64,000 nucleotides of DNA from Kappaphycus alvarezii (lineage: Eukaryota > Rhodophyta > Florideophyceae > Gigartinales > Solieriaceae): the NCBI GenBank assembly GCA_002205965.3, contig NADL03000480.1:310001-374000 (forward strand). The letters run 5' to 3'. A program made the position numbers and the translations under genes. Every line of letters begins with the position of its first letter. The stretch's first letter is position 1. Of this stretch, positions 43,276 through 55,600 are shown in pieces. The notes under the pieces were generated by a model. That model had not been told where the DNA came from and ran no database searches. It saw only the letters and a list, made by a program, of their open reading frames with translations.

Positions 43276-43810
43276 CCTGCCATTTAAATATCATAGGCAC
43301 ATGGTACAACTTACAAAAATCTATTGTCCTGTTAGGAGCCTTAAGATGATGCTGGAAAACGGCGAAATACAGGGGTTGAAATCCTTCCGTGTTGTAAAAA
43401 AAGGATATCCCATTTAATGATGTTGGTAGCCACAATATCAGAGCATACTTTAACAAGCTAATGGCCCGGATGATCTCGGGAAAGATTAAGTCTATTTTTT
43501 CCTTTGCCTGTACTCTATTTCCTTTACCAACCCAATTGTACAAGTCATTGTTCTTAAATATATTCTTCACTCCTTGATTTAGAGTATCAGGTGGAAATGG
43601 GATTTTCTTGTATAATTCTGACATAAGGGAGGAATAAGATGGCTCGGTAAAGGATTCCATGATTGTGTATGGACTTAAATTTGGCACATGTATGAGTTCT
43701 ATGTGTAGTTTATGAAAGAGATGGATATGATGCGTTTTTCGGTTGCAGTTGTGCTCCAACTGGTTTGGTCTACAATGAATTCCAGTTGCGAGTTGGTACC
43801 GGTAAGTCAT
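43276..43810 (-). CDS. Hypothetical ORF beside Copia copy B
   Basis: The minus-strand frame opens with ATG at 43810 and runs about 178 codons before entering the LTR, where it carries on by chance to 43130. Mixed charged and hydrophobic composition, with an F-P-E-I-I-R-A-I-S-L-L-K-Y-A-L segment. No family recognised. It may be the 5' portion of a gene or older element cut by the Copia insertion. Confidence 0.3.
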
Positions 43811-45279
43811 TGGTTGGAAATCAGAATTGCATGCCCGTTTGAGGTCTAAATCTCAAATATCTGGCACAAGGCCTAGTACAGAGTAGAAGACCATGCAGTG
43901 CCCCTTTTCAACCCTGCATTATTTTCGGGTTCTAATATTAGACTGCGTGAGCACTAGGGACTGGTGCAAAAGAATTTTATATCCACCAGTAGAATTAAGG
44001 TAGCGTCCAGGTGTTATGTTTCTATAGAGGTAGTTTGTTACTTCTAGTTAGCCAATAGTTCTACATGCTTATTTTATGTTGGGTTATGTGTGATAAGCAC
44101 AATTCGTATGCAACCCGGGATTATTCATTCCAGCAAAAATGTTCTGAAACCCCTGGGGAACACAAAATTGGTTCCTGTTTAGGTATGGGATTCATGTAGG
44201 ACTTAAGTTTTTTAATTGAAATGATACACGTAGAAGGACTTCTTTCGGTAAACGACTTCAACTGTGTACAGTTCGCGAAGTTTTTTTACTGTTTAGGAGG
44301 AAAGCAGAAATTTACTGCACACTCATGAATTTTGATCGCAACTTTCTGCGAAATTTTTGCCAGTAATCTCGACATGACTTCTTAAGCTATAAAATTGAAA
44401 TAAATTCTATCAATTTGCAGAGAAAACCAATCGGTCATGCACTCTGTGTAATAGAATGAATCTTATTCGACATGAAGTATTAAATTAAAGATCTACTTAT
44501 ACCATCAGTTTTCTCCGCTTCTTTGCACCCTTTTACTTTCCGGCAAGAACGTACAATAACGCACTTCAGAACTGGAAATTCATTCGTCAAATAAAAAAGT
44601 GACCCAAATGCTATATACTCCATCAGCAACTGTGATCATTACAGTCGTAAACAATAAAAGGTTTTAGACATTCTGCAAAACATTTCGCAGGAGTCTAGTG
44701 TCTATAGAGTCACTGTTCTCGAATGAGCACAATTTTTAAGAAAATTTTCAAAATACTAAACTTTGTAGCCGCCTTTATCCGGCTCTATGTGTTAATAAAG
44801 GCATGGGAATACTAGACCAAAAAAAATTTCGAAAATTGCATCTCCGCTCAGCGTAGGAACGACTTTCCATTACGCGTTAAGAGAATGGATCTACGAACCG
44901 TTCCAGGAAATCCAATTCATTACTGACCTTCCCTTGTTACGTCAGCGGCAGAATGTAAATGCTTGTATGGGTCGGCTTGTAGGTTGAAATAGGTCTGTGG
45001 AACACTCATTGCAGTTCATATTGACATTGGAAGTGGGCGAAGGAGGAAGTCAGTGTAGGCAAGCTGGAAGATACGCGACTGTCTCAAGACCGTCACGCTA
45101 CAAACTGTCAAAATACAAGCGGAATTACCTCCACTAGACGATTTGGCGGAGACCGAACCAGCTCAATTGGTAAAATAACGCGAAAATCAAGATTTGAATG
45201 CTTCACCATCGTACTCGACCGCTTCAGATAGGAATTCAGATGCTTCAACGGTGCATTAATCAGATGCAACTGTAATTGC
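43811..45279. other. No recognisable gene
   Basis: AT-rich, without notable frames. The last 250 bp may hold the decayed N-terminus of the piggyBac-like transposase (a frame with repeated Asp/Glu at about 45120-45260). Confidence 0.4.
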
Positions 45280-46985
45280 TTACGATCGATTGTGGACCAA
45301 TCAGGACTTGTTCACACCTATTAATGAAAATGTTTCGGAAAAAAGCTGCAAGGTAATTGGCTACTCTTGTAATACTCTTACCTATGGTCGTGTTACTCAA
45401 GATTTATCGCCATTTGAATGCTTTACGAGCATGTTTCCGCACTGCCACCTCATTGTCATGCGTGACGTTACAAACGAGCGATTGGATGCCATTGGAATTC
45501 AGCCGGTCTCATCAAGGGAGATTTTGAATTTCTTTGCAGTTCCCATTTTAATGACCATATTTACATTTTAAAACCTCCGTGACCTCTGAAATGAGAATGG
45601 CTCGTAGTATATTCCAGGGTTAAGGTTTGGAGATATCATGTTACGCAGTAGACTGGAGCTGATTCTCAGAAATATTTGCTTCAGTCACTCCTCTAAAAGG
45701 GAAGAAAGGCCTTTGGATGACACAAGACGGTCTCTGTTGAGTGTATTTTCGAAGACTATCAATGACCATCGTGGGTAATATGTCACGCAATCTTCTCATA
45801 TCTGCGTAGATGAAAGTACCAGAAGTTGGTACGATCTCTGCAGTGGATTTATCAAGAAATGACTTCGCCATTATGGAAACATGAAAGCCCGAAAATGATC
45901 GCGAATTGAAGGCTTCGAGGTATGGTCAGTCTGGTGTAATGTTGATAATGGAGCTCTCCATAAGACAAACGGGTCTCCTTTTGCACGAAAGCACAGAAGA
46001 CTATTGTCAAACTATCGCTCTTACGTTTCGTCTCATTCAACGGTGGCTGAAAACAGATCGCTTCGTAGGCGGGTACTAATATTTTACATCGGTGCCAACC
46101 GCAGAAGACTTGATGAGATATGGAACTATATTTATTTGCGTGGTCAAATATGCAGTCAGGGAATTCCTATTCAATACATGTCCTTACAGGAGCTCACAGA
46201 GCGCGGAGATAATACATCAGTGGTCTCTAAGAATTTGGACACTAGCAATTATCTAATAGAGACTTTTTCTATAGACAAATAATAAAGATATTTCATGAGC
46301 AGCTGCCATACAACTAACCAAAGTACCCCGATTTGCAGGGAAAGATGGAAAAATGCGGAGCGTGAAACAAGAAAGTTTAATTAGAAATTGCTGTGCAAGA
46401 TATTGTGGAGAGATACTATGACACGTATTCTCAAATTGATCGTCACAACAGATGAAGGAAAGATAATTTTGGAACTGAAAAGAACTTGGAAGTCAGTATT
46501 TGGCCCCTCGTAGTCAATTCCTCTCTTTCTCCCATCATAGTAGTTGATTCATGGTTACTATACAAGCATTCTTTCAAGACATGGCTCGCATTATCACAGT
46601 CTAATTTTTATGAGATTCTTGCTGGGGAACTCACTGAAAACAAGTTTGATTCTATATCTCTTCGAGCATCTAATTGAGAAGGAGATGAGGAGGATGACAC
46701 GTCAGTGGACCCCGTTGCAGTTATTGAAACCCATCTGGCAATGATAAACAAAGAGAGAAGTTTAAGTAATGATGAATACACTAACGCATCTTGCCAGGGT
46801 CGCTGTCGGGTCTTTAATTCCAGTAAGTAGAAACTTATTTGCTCTGCTTGCCACAACAACGGCCTTGGGGAAATTTTTGTCTGTCACGCGAGCACGAAAA
46901 GGTGCTGGTTTATGGACCATTTGCCCGCAAAGCAAAATATGGACATTACCTAGGATTTAAAGGTGAAAAAATTCCTACAGCTTTC
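45280..46985 (+). pseudogene. piggyBac-like transposase (DDE_Tnp_1_7), degenerate
   Basis: Several frames align in order with this family. Frame 45290-45571: L-S-P-F-E-C-F-T-S-M-F-P and E-I-L-N-F-F-A-V-P-I-L-M-T, the start of the domain. About 45807-45890: C-V-D-E-S-T-R-S-W-Y-D (catalytic Asp, 45819), then K-K followed by TGA where Trp is expected. About 46080-46180: Y-F-T-S-V-P-T-A-E-D-L-M-R-Y-G and I-C-V-V-K-Y-A. Frame 46486-46674: V-V-D-S-W-L-L-Y. About 46780-46930: a Cys-rich tail, C-Q-G-R-C, C-S-A-C, C-H-x-S/A, C-W. The family excises and inserts elements at TTAA. Terminal repeats were not found. Confidence 0.75.
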
Positions 46986-47554
46986 TGAAATAAAAGTAAA
47001 AGTTGCTTTTAGCCTTTTTCTTATGCCCATACTGGTTTTACTTGCGTTATATAACTTAAAAAGATAGCTTCTGTCTATGGCGTACTGAATTACCCTTTAC
47101 TAGATGTTAGCATATTCTGGGACTTTTAAAAGTGGATGCCTATGGCGCACTGATACAGCAGCTTTTTCACCAGTCGAGTTCCCAATGGATTTTCCGGGCA
47201 CCTAAAACGGGTAACAGGGTGTTAAGGGAGCTTATTGTGCTGTTAGAAAGTTTGAAAGAGGCATTTCAAGCAAGGATGGGACATGTGATAAACGGCATTG
47301 GGCAAGTGAAAACAAACGTCTTGTAATTAAGATATTGGAGTTTTAAAATTCTTTATTGGTTACGAGTTGTGTTTATGATCGAATATTTGCACTACAAGCA
47401 GATTTTGGAGACTTCTGAGCTTTGTTTGATACGGCGATCATGGATTAGAGCTTGAAAACCTGGAGTGAAATATTGAGGGATATTATAGACGAAAAAGGAA
47501 AGAGGAGAATATAATTGCTATGTTACCGGTGAGGGTTTCTTCGGATTTGAGATA
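46986..47554. other. No recognisable gene
   Basis: Short frames (47132-47323 plus, 64 codons) without recognised motifs. Confidence 0.4.
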
Positions 47555-48076
47555 TTAAAAGACGTTGACGGCAAGGGGAAGTGATGAATTGTTGCAGAAT
47601 TTAGTAGATACGGAGATATTGGAGGAGAGATAGGAGTCGCTACGGCGGGCGAGGGAGAGGATTAGAGTGTCTTGGAAGTGAGTAGGTACAAGTGGTTGAG
47701 GCAGTAGATGACGCAGAAGCTGAGCGACGTGGATAGCGTTCGGAAGCGGGTGGCGTGAGACAAGACGTTCGGATTGTTGGGCTAAGACATTAGTATGAAG
47801 ACATCGAAGCCCAGGAAAGTGATGGAGCTCGCGGCTGAGTTGAAGAAAGCAGTTGGAGAAGCGCCAGAGAAGTTGAAGGGAGACGCAGAGGATGATGTTA
47901 ATTTTTCTTTTCTTGTAGAGAGAACGTTTGTTTAAGGAACTTGTGCACTTGAGGTCGAAGGCTAATGATAGTTTCAAGGAGTTTGTATCAGAGGATATGT
48001 ACTTTCTGAATGTGATGGAAGTTAAAGTGCTGGAGATGTTGATAGGGTACCTCGTGGGACTGGAAAAGGACGGCAA
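47555..48076. pseudogene. Coding-like segment of unclear strand
   Basis: The minus strand has a 173-codon open frame (47555-48076), rich in Ser/Leu. The plus strand, in pieces across frames, reads charged, helix-prone stretches (for example L-R-R-A-R-E-R-I-R-V-S-W-K, and M-E-L-A-A-E-L-K-K-A-V-G-E-A-P-E-K-L-K-G), which look more like a real protein broken by stops. I favour a decayed plus-strand gene, but cannot name it. Confidence 0.35.
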
Positions 48077-48577
48077 TATACCTCCCTCAATCTTTTATTA
48101 GCTAGGATTGCGTGCTATTTTTTTGAGTACTGTATGTACTGTAACTTTGGCTATTTTCCCTGTACGTGGCGGGAATGAAATCTGGTACATTTCATTGCAG
48201 GACGATCGTTCAAGCGTGACCAGGTTAGTACTGTTGGCAACACATCAATCTCCATAGATGGTGCCATTCGAACATAATTGGATCTTGGCGATGTGCTACA
48301 TGTCGTTTTTAAAAGTCTCATCGTTTTAAATCGCTTGTATCCACGATAACTCACTAGTTGTCTTTGCTCATAATAGCTCTGTCCATAGATACACGAATGC
48401 ACATACTTGGTTTGTGTAATAGTGATTTATAACGGGGAAGTGCAGAAGAATGGTAGAACTCACGAAAAACGCGGGCAGAGGCGATGCAATCCTCATTCGG
48501 TATGTCCATAATCCATGAATGCCCTTAGCCCCTTTGTGCAGGAATTACCGAGCCTTTCGTGGCGGGTAACTATCTTT

Positions 48578-48844
48578 TTAATCCAATAAATTTAAACTCC
48601 TTGATCCATTAGTGAAGCGAATGATGAACTTACTCTTCTCATTCTTTTCTTCCTTGCACTCACTTTCTTGACACACGTGAGAGATTGCAACGAAACAATC
48701 GCCTACCTCAAAATGCACCATCTGAATGCCGAAAGTTGTCAGCACCTGAGAAATCTGAGTAGTTCTATCGGATTCCTCATCTGCACACGACACAAGCCAC
48801 TCATTGCTGTTCCCCCTCCCTTCCCTCGAGACTAGATACTGCAA
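48578..48844 (-). CDS. Hypothetical ORF, 88 codons
   Basis: The minus-strand frame starts with ATG at 48844 and has a balanced, non-repetitive composition, including C-A-D-E-E-S-D and E-S-E-C-K-E-E-K-N-E-K. It could be an exon of a split gene, but no family was recognised and no clear splice sites were fixed. Confidence 0.25.
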   Translation of the reverse strand: MQYLVSREGRGNSNEWLVSCADEESDRTTQISQVLTTFGIQMVHFEVGDCFVAISHVCQESECKEEKNEKSKFIIRFTNGSRSLNLLD

Positions 48845-50278
48845 GTAGGCAGCTTACCCTTGAAAAATTTCCATTCTGTTCAAGAATAACAGAATTGAGA
48901 TCTGTTTGTAGCATATTTGTTTAAATGAACCCTACGCGATTGCGTTGTGATAAACAAACTCGTTAGATTGATGTACGTTGTTTTTTCTCATCCATTACTC
49001 GCTTGCTTAAAATACGGTTTTATCAGTTTTGCGGTACGAAATCGTGGTTTTCACGTTGGTGGGAATCTTTCACCCCGTTTATATATACATGTTCTATTCA
49101 ACTTAACATAACTCATCAATTCTCGCAACACAGGTTTCGCGAACGGCATGTCAATTTTTTTATCTGTTTCCGAAAAAAGCTTCAGTTTTCAGTATTTGCC
49201 TCCTCTAACATATCTATCTCGGAACCAAATGGCAATCTTCAAAATAATCTGCGAGATAGGGTACCGATTGTAAAAAGCTAAATGAAGTGCGTAGGTCCAA
49301 ATTAGGTAATTCCAAATAAATGGGTAATAAAGTTACTTGAAAAGGACTGAAAATAATAATGAATAGAAAGCCAATATTTTGAGAGCTTATCGACGGGGAT
49401 GTTTCGATGGACCGAGGATTGCTAAGATTTTCTAACAGCCCAAGACTATTTATACTGTAGATCAGAGTAGAACTATTACAAAAGTTATTCCAACAGAGTA
49501 ATAATTTTTGTAGACCAAATTCATACTCATTAATTACCATAGAATAATCCTGTACGTGAGGAATAATCCAATAAAAATGTGTTCACAATATAATTACAGT
49601 AAATATAACTGTATACTTTAAAAACAAACTGACAGAAATAAAAATTTCTTCATATGTAGTACCGTTAGAACATGGGACAGTGAAAAATAGATAAAATTGT
49701 TCATCGATGATTGACAGTAAAATAAAATGTGGGTCTCTAATAAGATATTTTTTCACAACTTATCATCACTTTATGCGATCTAGAAGACGAATTAACCATT
49801 TTTCACATATATGTGAAAACATTTTTTTTGACAGCTATCGCTTCATTATCCGACTTGGAAAGGTGATTTTGCAATCTGAAACTATCTATTCAGTCTTTTT
49901 CGATGCAGTGACTCTCTGGTAAAATTTGCACGTAATCATGATTTCTTAGCACTATGCATCGTTTCAGAGCCTGATGTTCACATTCAATTAACAACTCCAT
50001 TAAATGCGGTGCATGGACAAAAGAAGTGGGGAATTTAGCTATGGTTCAATAAATCCGGGTAAATTCTGATTTTCACGGCGAAATTCCTAGTTTCTTGTTC
50101 TTTTCGTTGAAACCGTTAACTATAATGACGTACTTTACGTCTTAAATCTTGTCAGAGTATGTCACTTGTCCTGACTACAATTCTGACATAGCTACTTACG
50201 ATACTGTTAGGGCTGTTTTACGGAAAAAACTTTACGTTCGCTATTGTTAGACTACATGATAGTATGTATCTATCTCTA
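48845..50278. other. No recognisable gene
   Basis: Strongly AT-rich; frames at 49003-49278 and 49214-49540 overlap on opposite strands without motifs. Confidence 0.4.
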
Positions 50279-50396
50279 GTCTATATAAACCCTGGTTTGG
50301 AGCGGCCTGCTTAACCCAGCCAGCCTCAATCAAAGTTTCAACCATAGTTCTACCTAGATCTGCCTGTGTGCGCTTAATACCCAACAGATGTCCTCA
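50279..50396 (+). repeat. Fragment of a Gypsy-type LTR
   Basis: CTATATAAACCCTGG (50281) and the following 100 bp align with the last 100 bp of the Gypsy LTR: CGGCCTG, TCAATCAAAGTTTCAACCAT and GTGTGCGCTTAATACCCAACA against the U5 end. Similarity upstream is weak; the LTR may start at TGTTAGGG (50205). No primer binding site matching the Gypsy one follows. A related, older family member. Confidence 0.7.
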
Positions 50397-53021
50397 CTCG
50401 GTTTCATACTGTCCAACTTTGCTTGCCCATGAGGTATCTTCCATTAACAAAAAGCAAATTATATATCCCAAAATGAGCTAGGGCCCAGTTAGGACTGTGA
50501 ATGGTCGTCAGGTACCAGCACTCATTTCCATTCCCTGATACCAACTTTCTAAAACCACGCACTGAACACGGGCAGTTAGAGTTGTGGCCTAGAACATTAC
50601 ACGCCTATAAAGAAGCAGATTATTCAAGATCTCTACTTTCAAGCCGTCCGGCAGTACTCTATCGAGCCCCTTAGAGCTTGCCTCGAATATATCCGGAATA
50701 ATAAACTTCAAAATTTGATCTGTATATATTCCTTGGTTCGTCAGTGAATCAATGTGTACGTCACAGCGATTAATTTAATGGGATGGAGATAAATGTATTG
50801 GTAGCACGCAGCAAACACCAACAGATAATTGCGGGTTGAGATTATTTGTTGGAATGAACTCAACCAATGCTGCGAAAAACGCGAAACTGAGCAGATACGA
50901 GTCATTCATCGCGAATCCTGCCAGAGGTAGACTCAATTACGGTCGCATCTCCACTCTTGGTTCCTGGAACTCAAATTACTACTCGCTACTGAGCTACGTC
51001 ACACGTAGTATGGCGGTACGTACAATAGAGACGTACGAAAAGGTTAAAGGATTCCTCACTCAAAGGCACGCCGCAGCGGCATCAATGTACACTGCTTCCT
51101 GCCTAATGGCCGGACTCCGGTCCGTTTCTTAGGGTGACGCCGCCAAGCTCCTAACCGCGAACTCTGAAATCTCACATCCACCCACCTCAATCCTTAATGG
51201 GACATTTTTCCTCACTTCAAGAAATGAGATTACTTTCCAAATAGTTAATTACTCGAAACGTTTCCCCACTGAACTCATCAAATTACAAATAATTCGATAC
51301 AAAACATATACCGTCCCACATTGCGAAGTTCCAATGTTTCGGGCATCTTAAACGCTTACACAAAAGTCGTCCTGAACTCCTATTACGTGTGTCACCAACC
51401 CTTAAGTGAGCTATTGGAGGTCCTCTAACTGGTTGTGGACAGTGGCTCATCGCAATCCGCTGCCAGGGGATTCGATAATTGTATTGTTCAAATTAGCATT
51501 TACACTTACTCTGTTAAGAACCAATATTTACGCCTGGTGAAACTTGATGCATATCATGTAGTAAGGGTAATCTTTTCTATGATACCCTAAAACCTATGTC
51601 CAAGTATGAAACAGCTGGATTAACATCTCATAGAGACAGATAAAACCTCAACCTAGCGGAGAAGAAAGGCCTGTACCACGTCGGTATGGGTATCGACGCT
51701 ACAACCGACGGTCCGGCTGGTTGGATTATTGGAGGCTCACCGACGGAACTGAGTTCTGTTTTAATTTGAAGCCATGCGGAAATTTGATAAAAATGGTTGC
51801 GGATCTGCCAATCTGCGGAAGTGGAGTCAATTATAGAAGAACGGAGGCATATTGAGACAGCTTTTTCATCCAGCTGCGTCAAAATAGATGCAATTTTCTG
51901 ATTTCAATTTCTGTACAGAAGCGGATCCACCGTGCCCTTTTTTTCGACCCAAAGACGTTGACTAGAAGCTCTTGGCGTGTACGAGTCTGCATCAAAACTT
52001 TCATCGATGCAATAAAATTTTGCCGTGAACAATAATTGGAAGGCCGATTTGCTCTACTTTCTCTGCTCTCTAGTGTCTATCCGCGATAATAATGTTCTCA
52101 TATGAGGCAAAATTTGTCCTTAAATGAGGATAAGCCTCTTTATCATACAATATTTTACAGGGAGTAAAATTTTGGGGAGGTTTTGTGAAATTTTACTTAA
52201 AATTTACTCTGAAAACATAGAATTACAGTCAAGAGGTGCTCAGTGGCTCCAGCTCTACATAATTTGGGCTAAAACATTCAACTACAACGTAAAATGTGGC
52301 AAAATCGCACTAAAATCAAATTTTTTCAGGTAGAATAAAATATTTTCTGCCTTATGTAACACTAAAGTTACCAAACGAGCCTATTTTGAGCGAGCTTTAC
52401 GTCTCTTGAAACATACATTACCGAAAAAATACATAAAAAAATTATTTTTAATTAAAGAAATAGCCATCAACTATGTAGCCATATGGAGATTAGGGTCCTA
52501 TAGACACTAGATGTATCTCTAGTGAGTGTTTTCATCACCCAGAGCTACTTCAATTATTTAAAAGGGGACTATAGCTGCTATGATGCTCAATGCCGCCCCT
52601 TGATCACCGTGTTATATTCAATAAGCTGTGGTGCCGTTCAAATTCAGCTAGCGAGAAGTATGCGATCGCGTATAAACTTAATCCGAGAGCTCTTGTTAGA
52701 CAAAACTCGAGCATTTCTACTTTTCGGATGGTCATTTACATGCAACCTGAAACTCAAAGGTTTCCGAGTACAGACCCTACATATGGTTAGATTTACGTTA
52801 AACCTCTCCACGTTATAGATACTAATTGGCTGCTCTGACAATTCACGCTAACAGTAATACCAATCTGCAGACGGCTAGTAATAGTCACTACAAGAAATTA
52901 TCCCGATTAGTCTCCACATAATTTGGCTGTTTAGCCTTTAGTTAAGCACATGGAATGCTGCTGAGTCTAATTCTGTAAAGCATCGTTTCTTGTTATCGAA
53001 AAACATAAAACTTGGTCATAT
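50397..53021. other. AT-rich region with small frames
   Basis: Contains open frames 50836-51132 (plus, 98 codons, no recognised motif) and 51628-51882 (minus, 84 codons). Neither has context or domains that support a gene. Confidence 0.35.
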
Positions 53022-53546
53022 TTGCGGAAGGGATTAACTGATCTAATTTTCAGCCAAATGTGGACATACCAAAAGAAAATCTATGAAAACGGGCCGGCTG
53101 AGAAGCTGTTGATCAGCAAACAGCGTCATGATATTCATTCTTGCATGTATCTCATCTCCTTCGTTCAGCTTGGTTCTTCTCAGCACATATTTGCTTATAA
53201 TTTGCTTGATCAAGTGAGGAGTATAAATCAAATCCAATGGATGATGAGACCCTTTCCTCTTATCAATATTGATCTGCAACATGGCTGCTTATTAGCTAAT
53301 GCAACGACAACTACAGTTGCTTCCAAAATTTATTCAACATATCATAAATATTTATTTATTCACGCCCTATTCCCAGACCTACAATACCCAACAGTCGGAA
53401 CCAGCAATATCCCACCTCGGTGGGGATCCAACTGCTTCCTCAGGGTCAGATGCGTAAAGACGTTTATTTTATGTACCAATGGAGTTCTATACGAAGTCAG
53501 AAAATTTTTTGTTTCCTGGCTAACTCGCTCTTTCCTTCCTTTTTAA
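53022..53546 (+). CDS. Hypothetical ORF, 174 codons
   Basis: One of the longest frames outside the transposons. No recognised domain, signal peptide or repeat; composition is hydrophobic and aromatic, with scattered Cys. It overlaps a 131-codon frame at 53420-53815 and a minus-strand frame at 53043-53282, so chance openness is possible. Confidence 0.25.
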   Translation: MRKGLTDLIFSQMWTYQKKIYENGPAEKLLISKQRHDIHSCMYLISFVQLGSSQHIFAYNLLDQVRSINQIQWMMRPFPLINIDLQHGCLLANATTTTVASKIYSTYHKYLFIHALFPDLQYPTVGTSNIPPRWGSNCFLRVRCVKTFILCTNGVLYEVRKFFVSWLTRSFLPF

Positions 53547-53815
53547 TCATCTCTCAACAATGTGGCGTATTTAGAGCTCCTCTATCCGTACGGGTTTGGT
53601 GTGATCTGTTTAGGTTGAGGCTCGTAAATTCGCTTGTTCTTGTAAGAACGCCTTTTCGAGGCAAGATGGCTACCGGATCGAGTTACCTTCCTATATTTGG
53701 GGAGAAAAGTTCGCGACCTTTTGGCTGGGATGGGAACCTACTTCCTGGCTTTGAATTAACCATTTTGGCCGGGATCAATGCAATTTTTGCTCAAGAGTGG
53801 TTCCCGGATATATAA

Positions 53816-55600
53816 AGGGGGACGTAAGATTGCAGCGGAAATCAAATTATTATAGTCCGCAAATTCTTGCAACGGAAGATATTATTTTGTAGAAATGGGC
53901 TTTTTAAATAGAATTTGTTGCTATTTGAGTACAGAATATTATACTCTCGCGCCAAATTGCTCCTACAAATCGTAAGTAAACAGGGGAGGTTCATTCAGAA
54001 AACCTAAAAATTTGGTGACGACCTTCAGTTGTTTCAACGACGTCATTATTTTCTACTATTTACATCATCGCTACGGGTCTTTCTGTTTTGCGCAAATATC
54101 ATATTGATAATATTCACTTCCGCAATTGGAGTAAATAAAACCCTCCAACTCGCCCCCAAATTCGAAACAAGTCTTGATCACTGAATGACCTCCACAGACT
54201 TTAGTGCCTTACAATTCGTGAGAAGTTTCTGTTCGTTCCGTTCCATTGCAAATTCGTAATGTCTGTGAACACGGAGCAACCATTACTACGTAAATTTTTT
54301 CCGTGTGAAGTCCCTACGTTCTTTACCATATACATTTCTCTTGCGCAAACAGTGAAAATGGACTTGCGGTCTTGCCGAGGAGAAATGGGCGGAAAAGCAG
54401 ATTGAAATACACATGAGAACAAAGATTAGGGGTAATTTTTAAAGTAAAAGTTTTTTCCTATCTATTTTAAAATTTTGCAAACTTTGCGCTGAAGTATACT
54501 TTGAACAGTATTAATGCTCAATCAAAAAAAACTTTTAGGTATTTTTGACGCTGTTCAGAGTTCGCTTTTTATGATTCGATAACCTTCGATTTTAGTGCCG
54601 CTTTGTCACATTTTACCACTTGAGCTACCTGTAGGTGGATGCTCTAGCCAAAATGATGTAGAGTTTTAAGGTACTAAGAACCTTTTTAGTGTAATCATAT
54701 GATTTATTGCATATTTTTTAGTAAATGTAACGGACCCAAAAAAAGTTTTTAATCGCTTCACTTACCGTACACATATTTGTCACAAAGAGGTTTTTCCTCA
54801 TAATAGATGAGCAAAAAGTGTGCTAAATGTGAGGAAAGTGCTAGATAGACAATCGTGAGTAGATTTATTACTGTAAAATAGTACTATCTAGGATATAAAT
54901 AAGTAAATAAAAAGATGGGTTGGGGCTCCACGCCCAATGAAAATATTGTAAAGAAATAAATACGCAGCACTTAATCCGTTAACTGATTATGCTGGGCTTT
55001 TAAATTTTCCAATATGACGCAATTTATCTTCCAAGCCACTGTATTGTAGAGGAATTTTGGAATAAATATTCCATCTTCTAATATATACAATTGTTATGAA
55101 CAGGAATAACATCAGCGAACAACTCTCTCTTCCACATCTTGTATTGGGGAAATTACAAGATGCCCAGCTTCGGAAGGTGTGCACGCAACCTATATAGAGT
55201 CACATTAATTAGAGAAAAAGGATTTTACTGCACCCTCACGTTCCGAGTTAACCAAATCTCAAATTTATAGCCCTGAGCTGTGTGGAACAATAGGGTTTGG
55301 AGTAACTTACCTGGCACTCGAGCCCGCCGGTACAGTATAGGCAATAATGCTTCCAGTAAACTGACAGCAAAGCTTTTACATCAAAAATTTGGTACAAATA
55401 GTCGGCATGAGAGAGCTAAGTAGCGGTATTCCTCATTATTTTTAAATTCTACGTCTCTAAAGTGTTCACTGACTAACACACTATTTATTTCAATTCTAAC
55501 TAGATAGTTCGGGTCTATCACGTGCAGTGGAGCCCTAGAGATGATGGCCATGGCTATCGGTGACCACAGACCACACAACTGTATTAAACGAATTCAAGAT
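53816..55600. other. No recognisable gene
   Basis: AT-rich, short frames only, on both strands. Confidence 0.4.
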
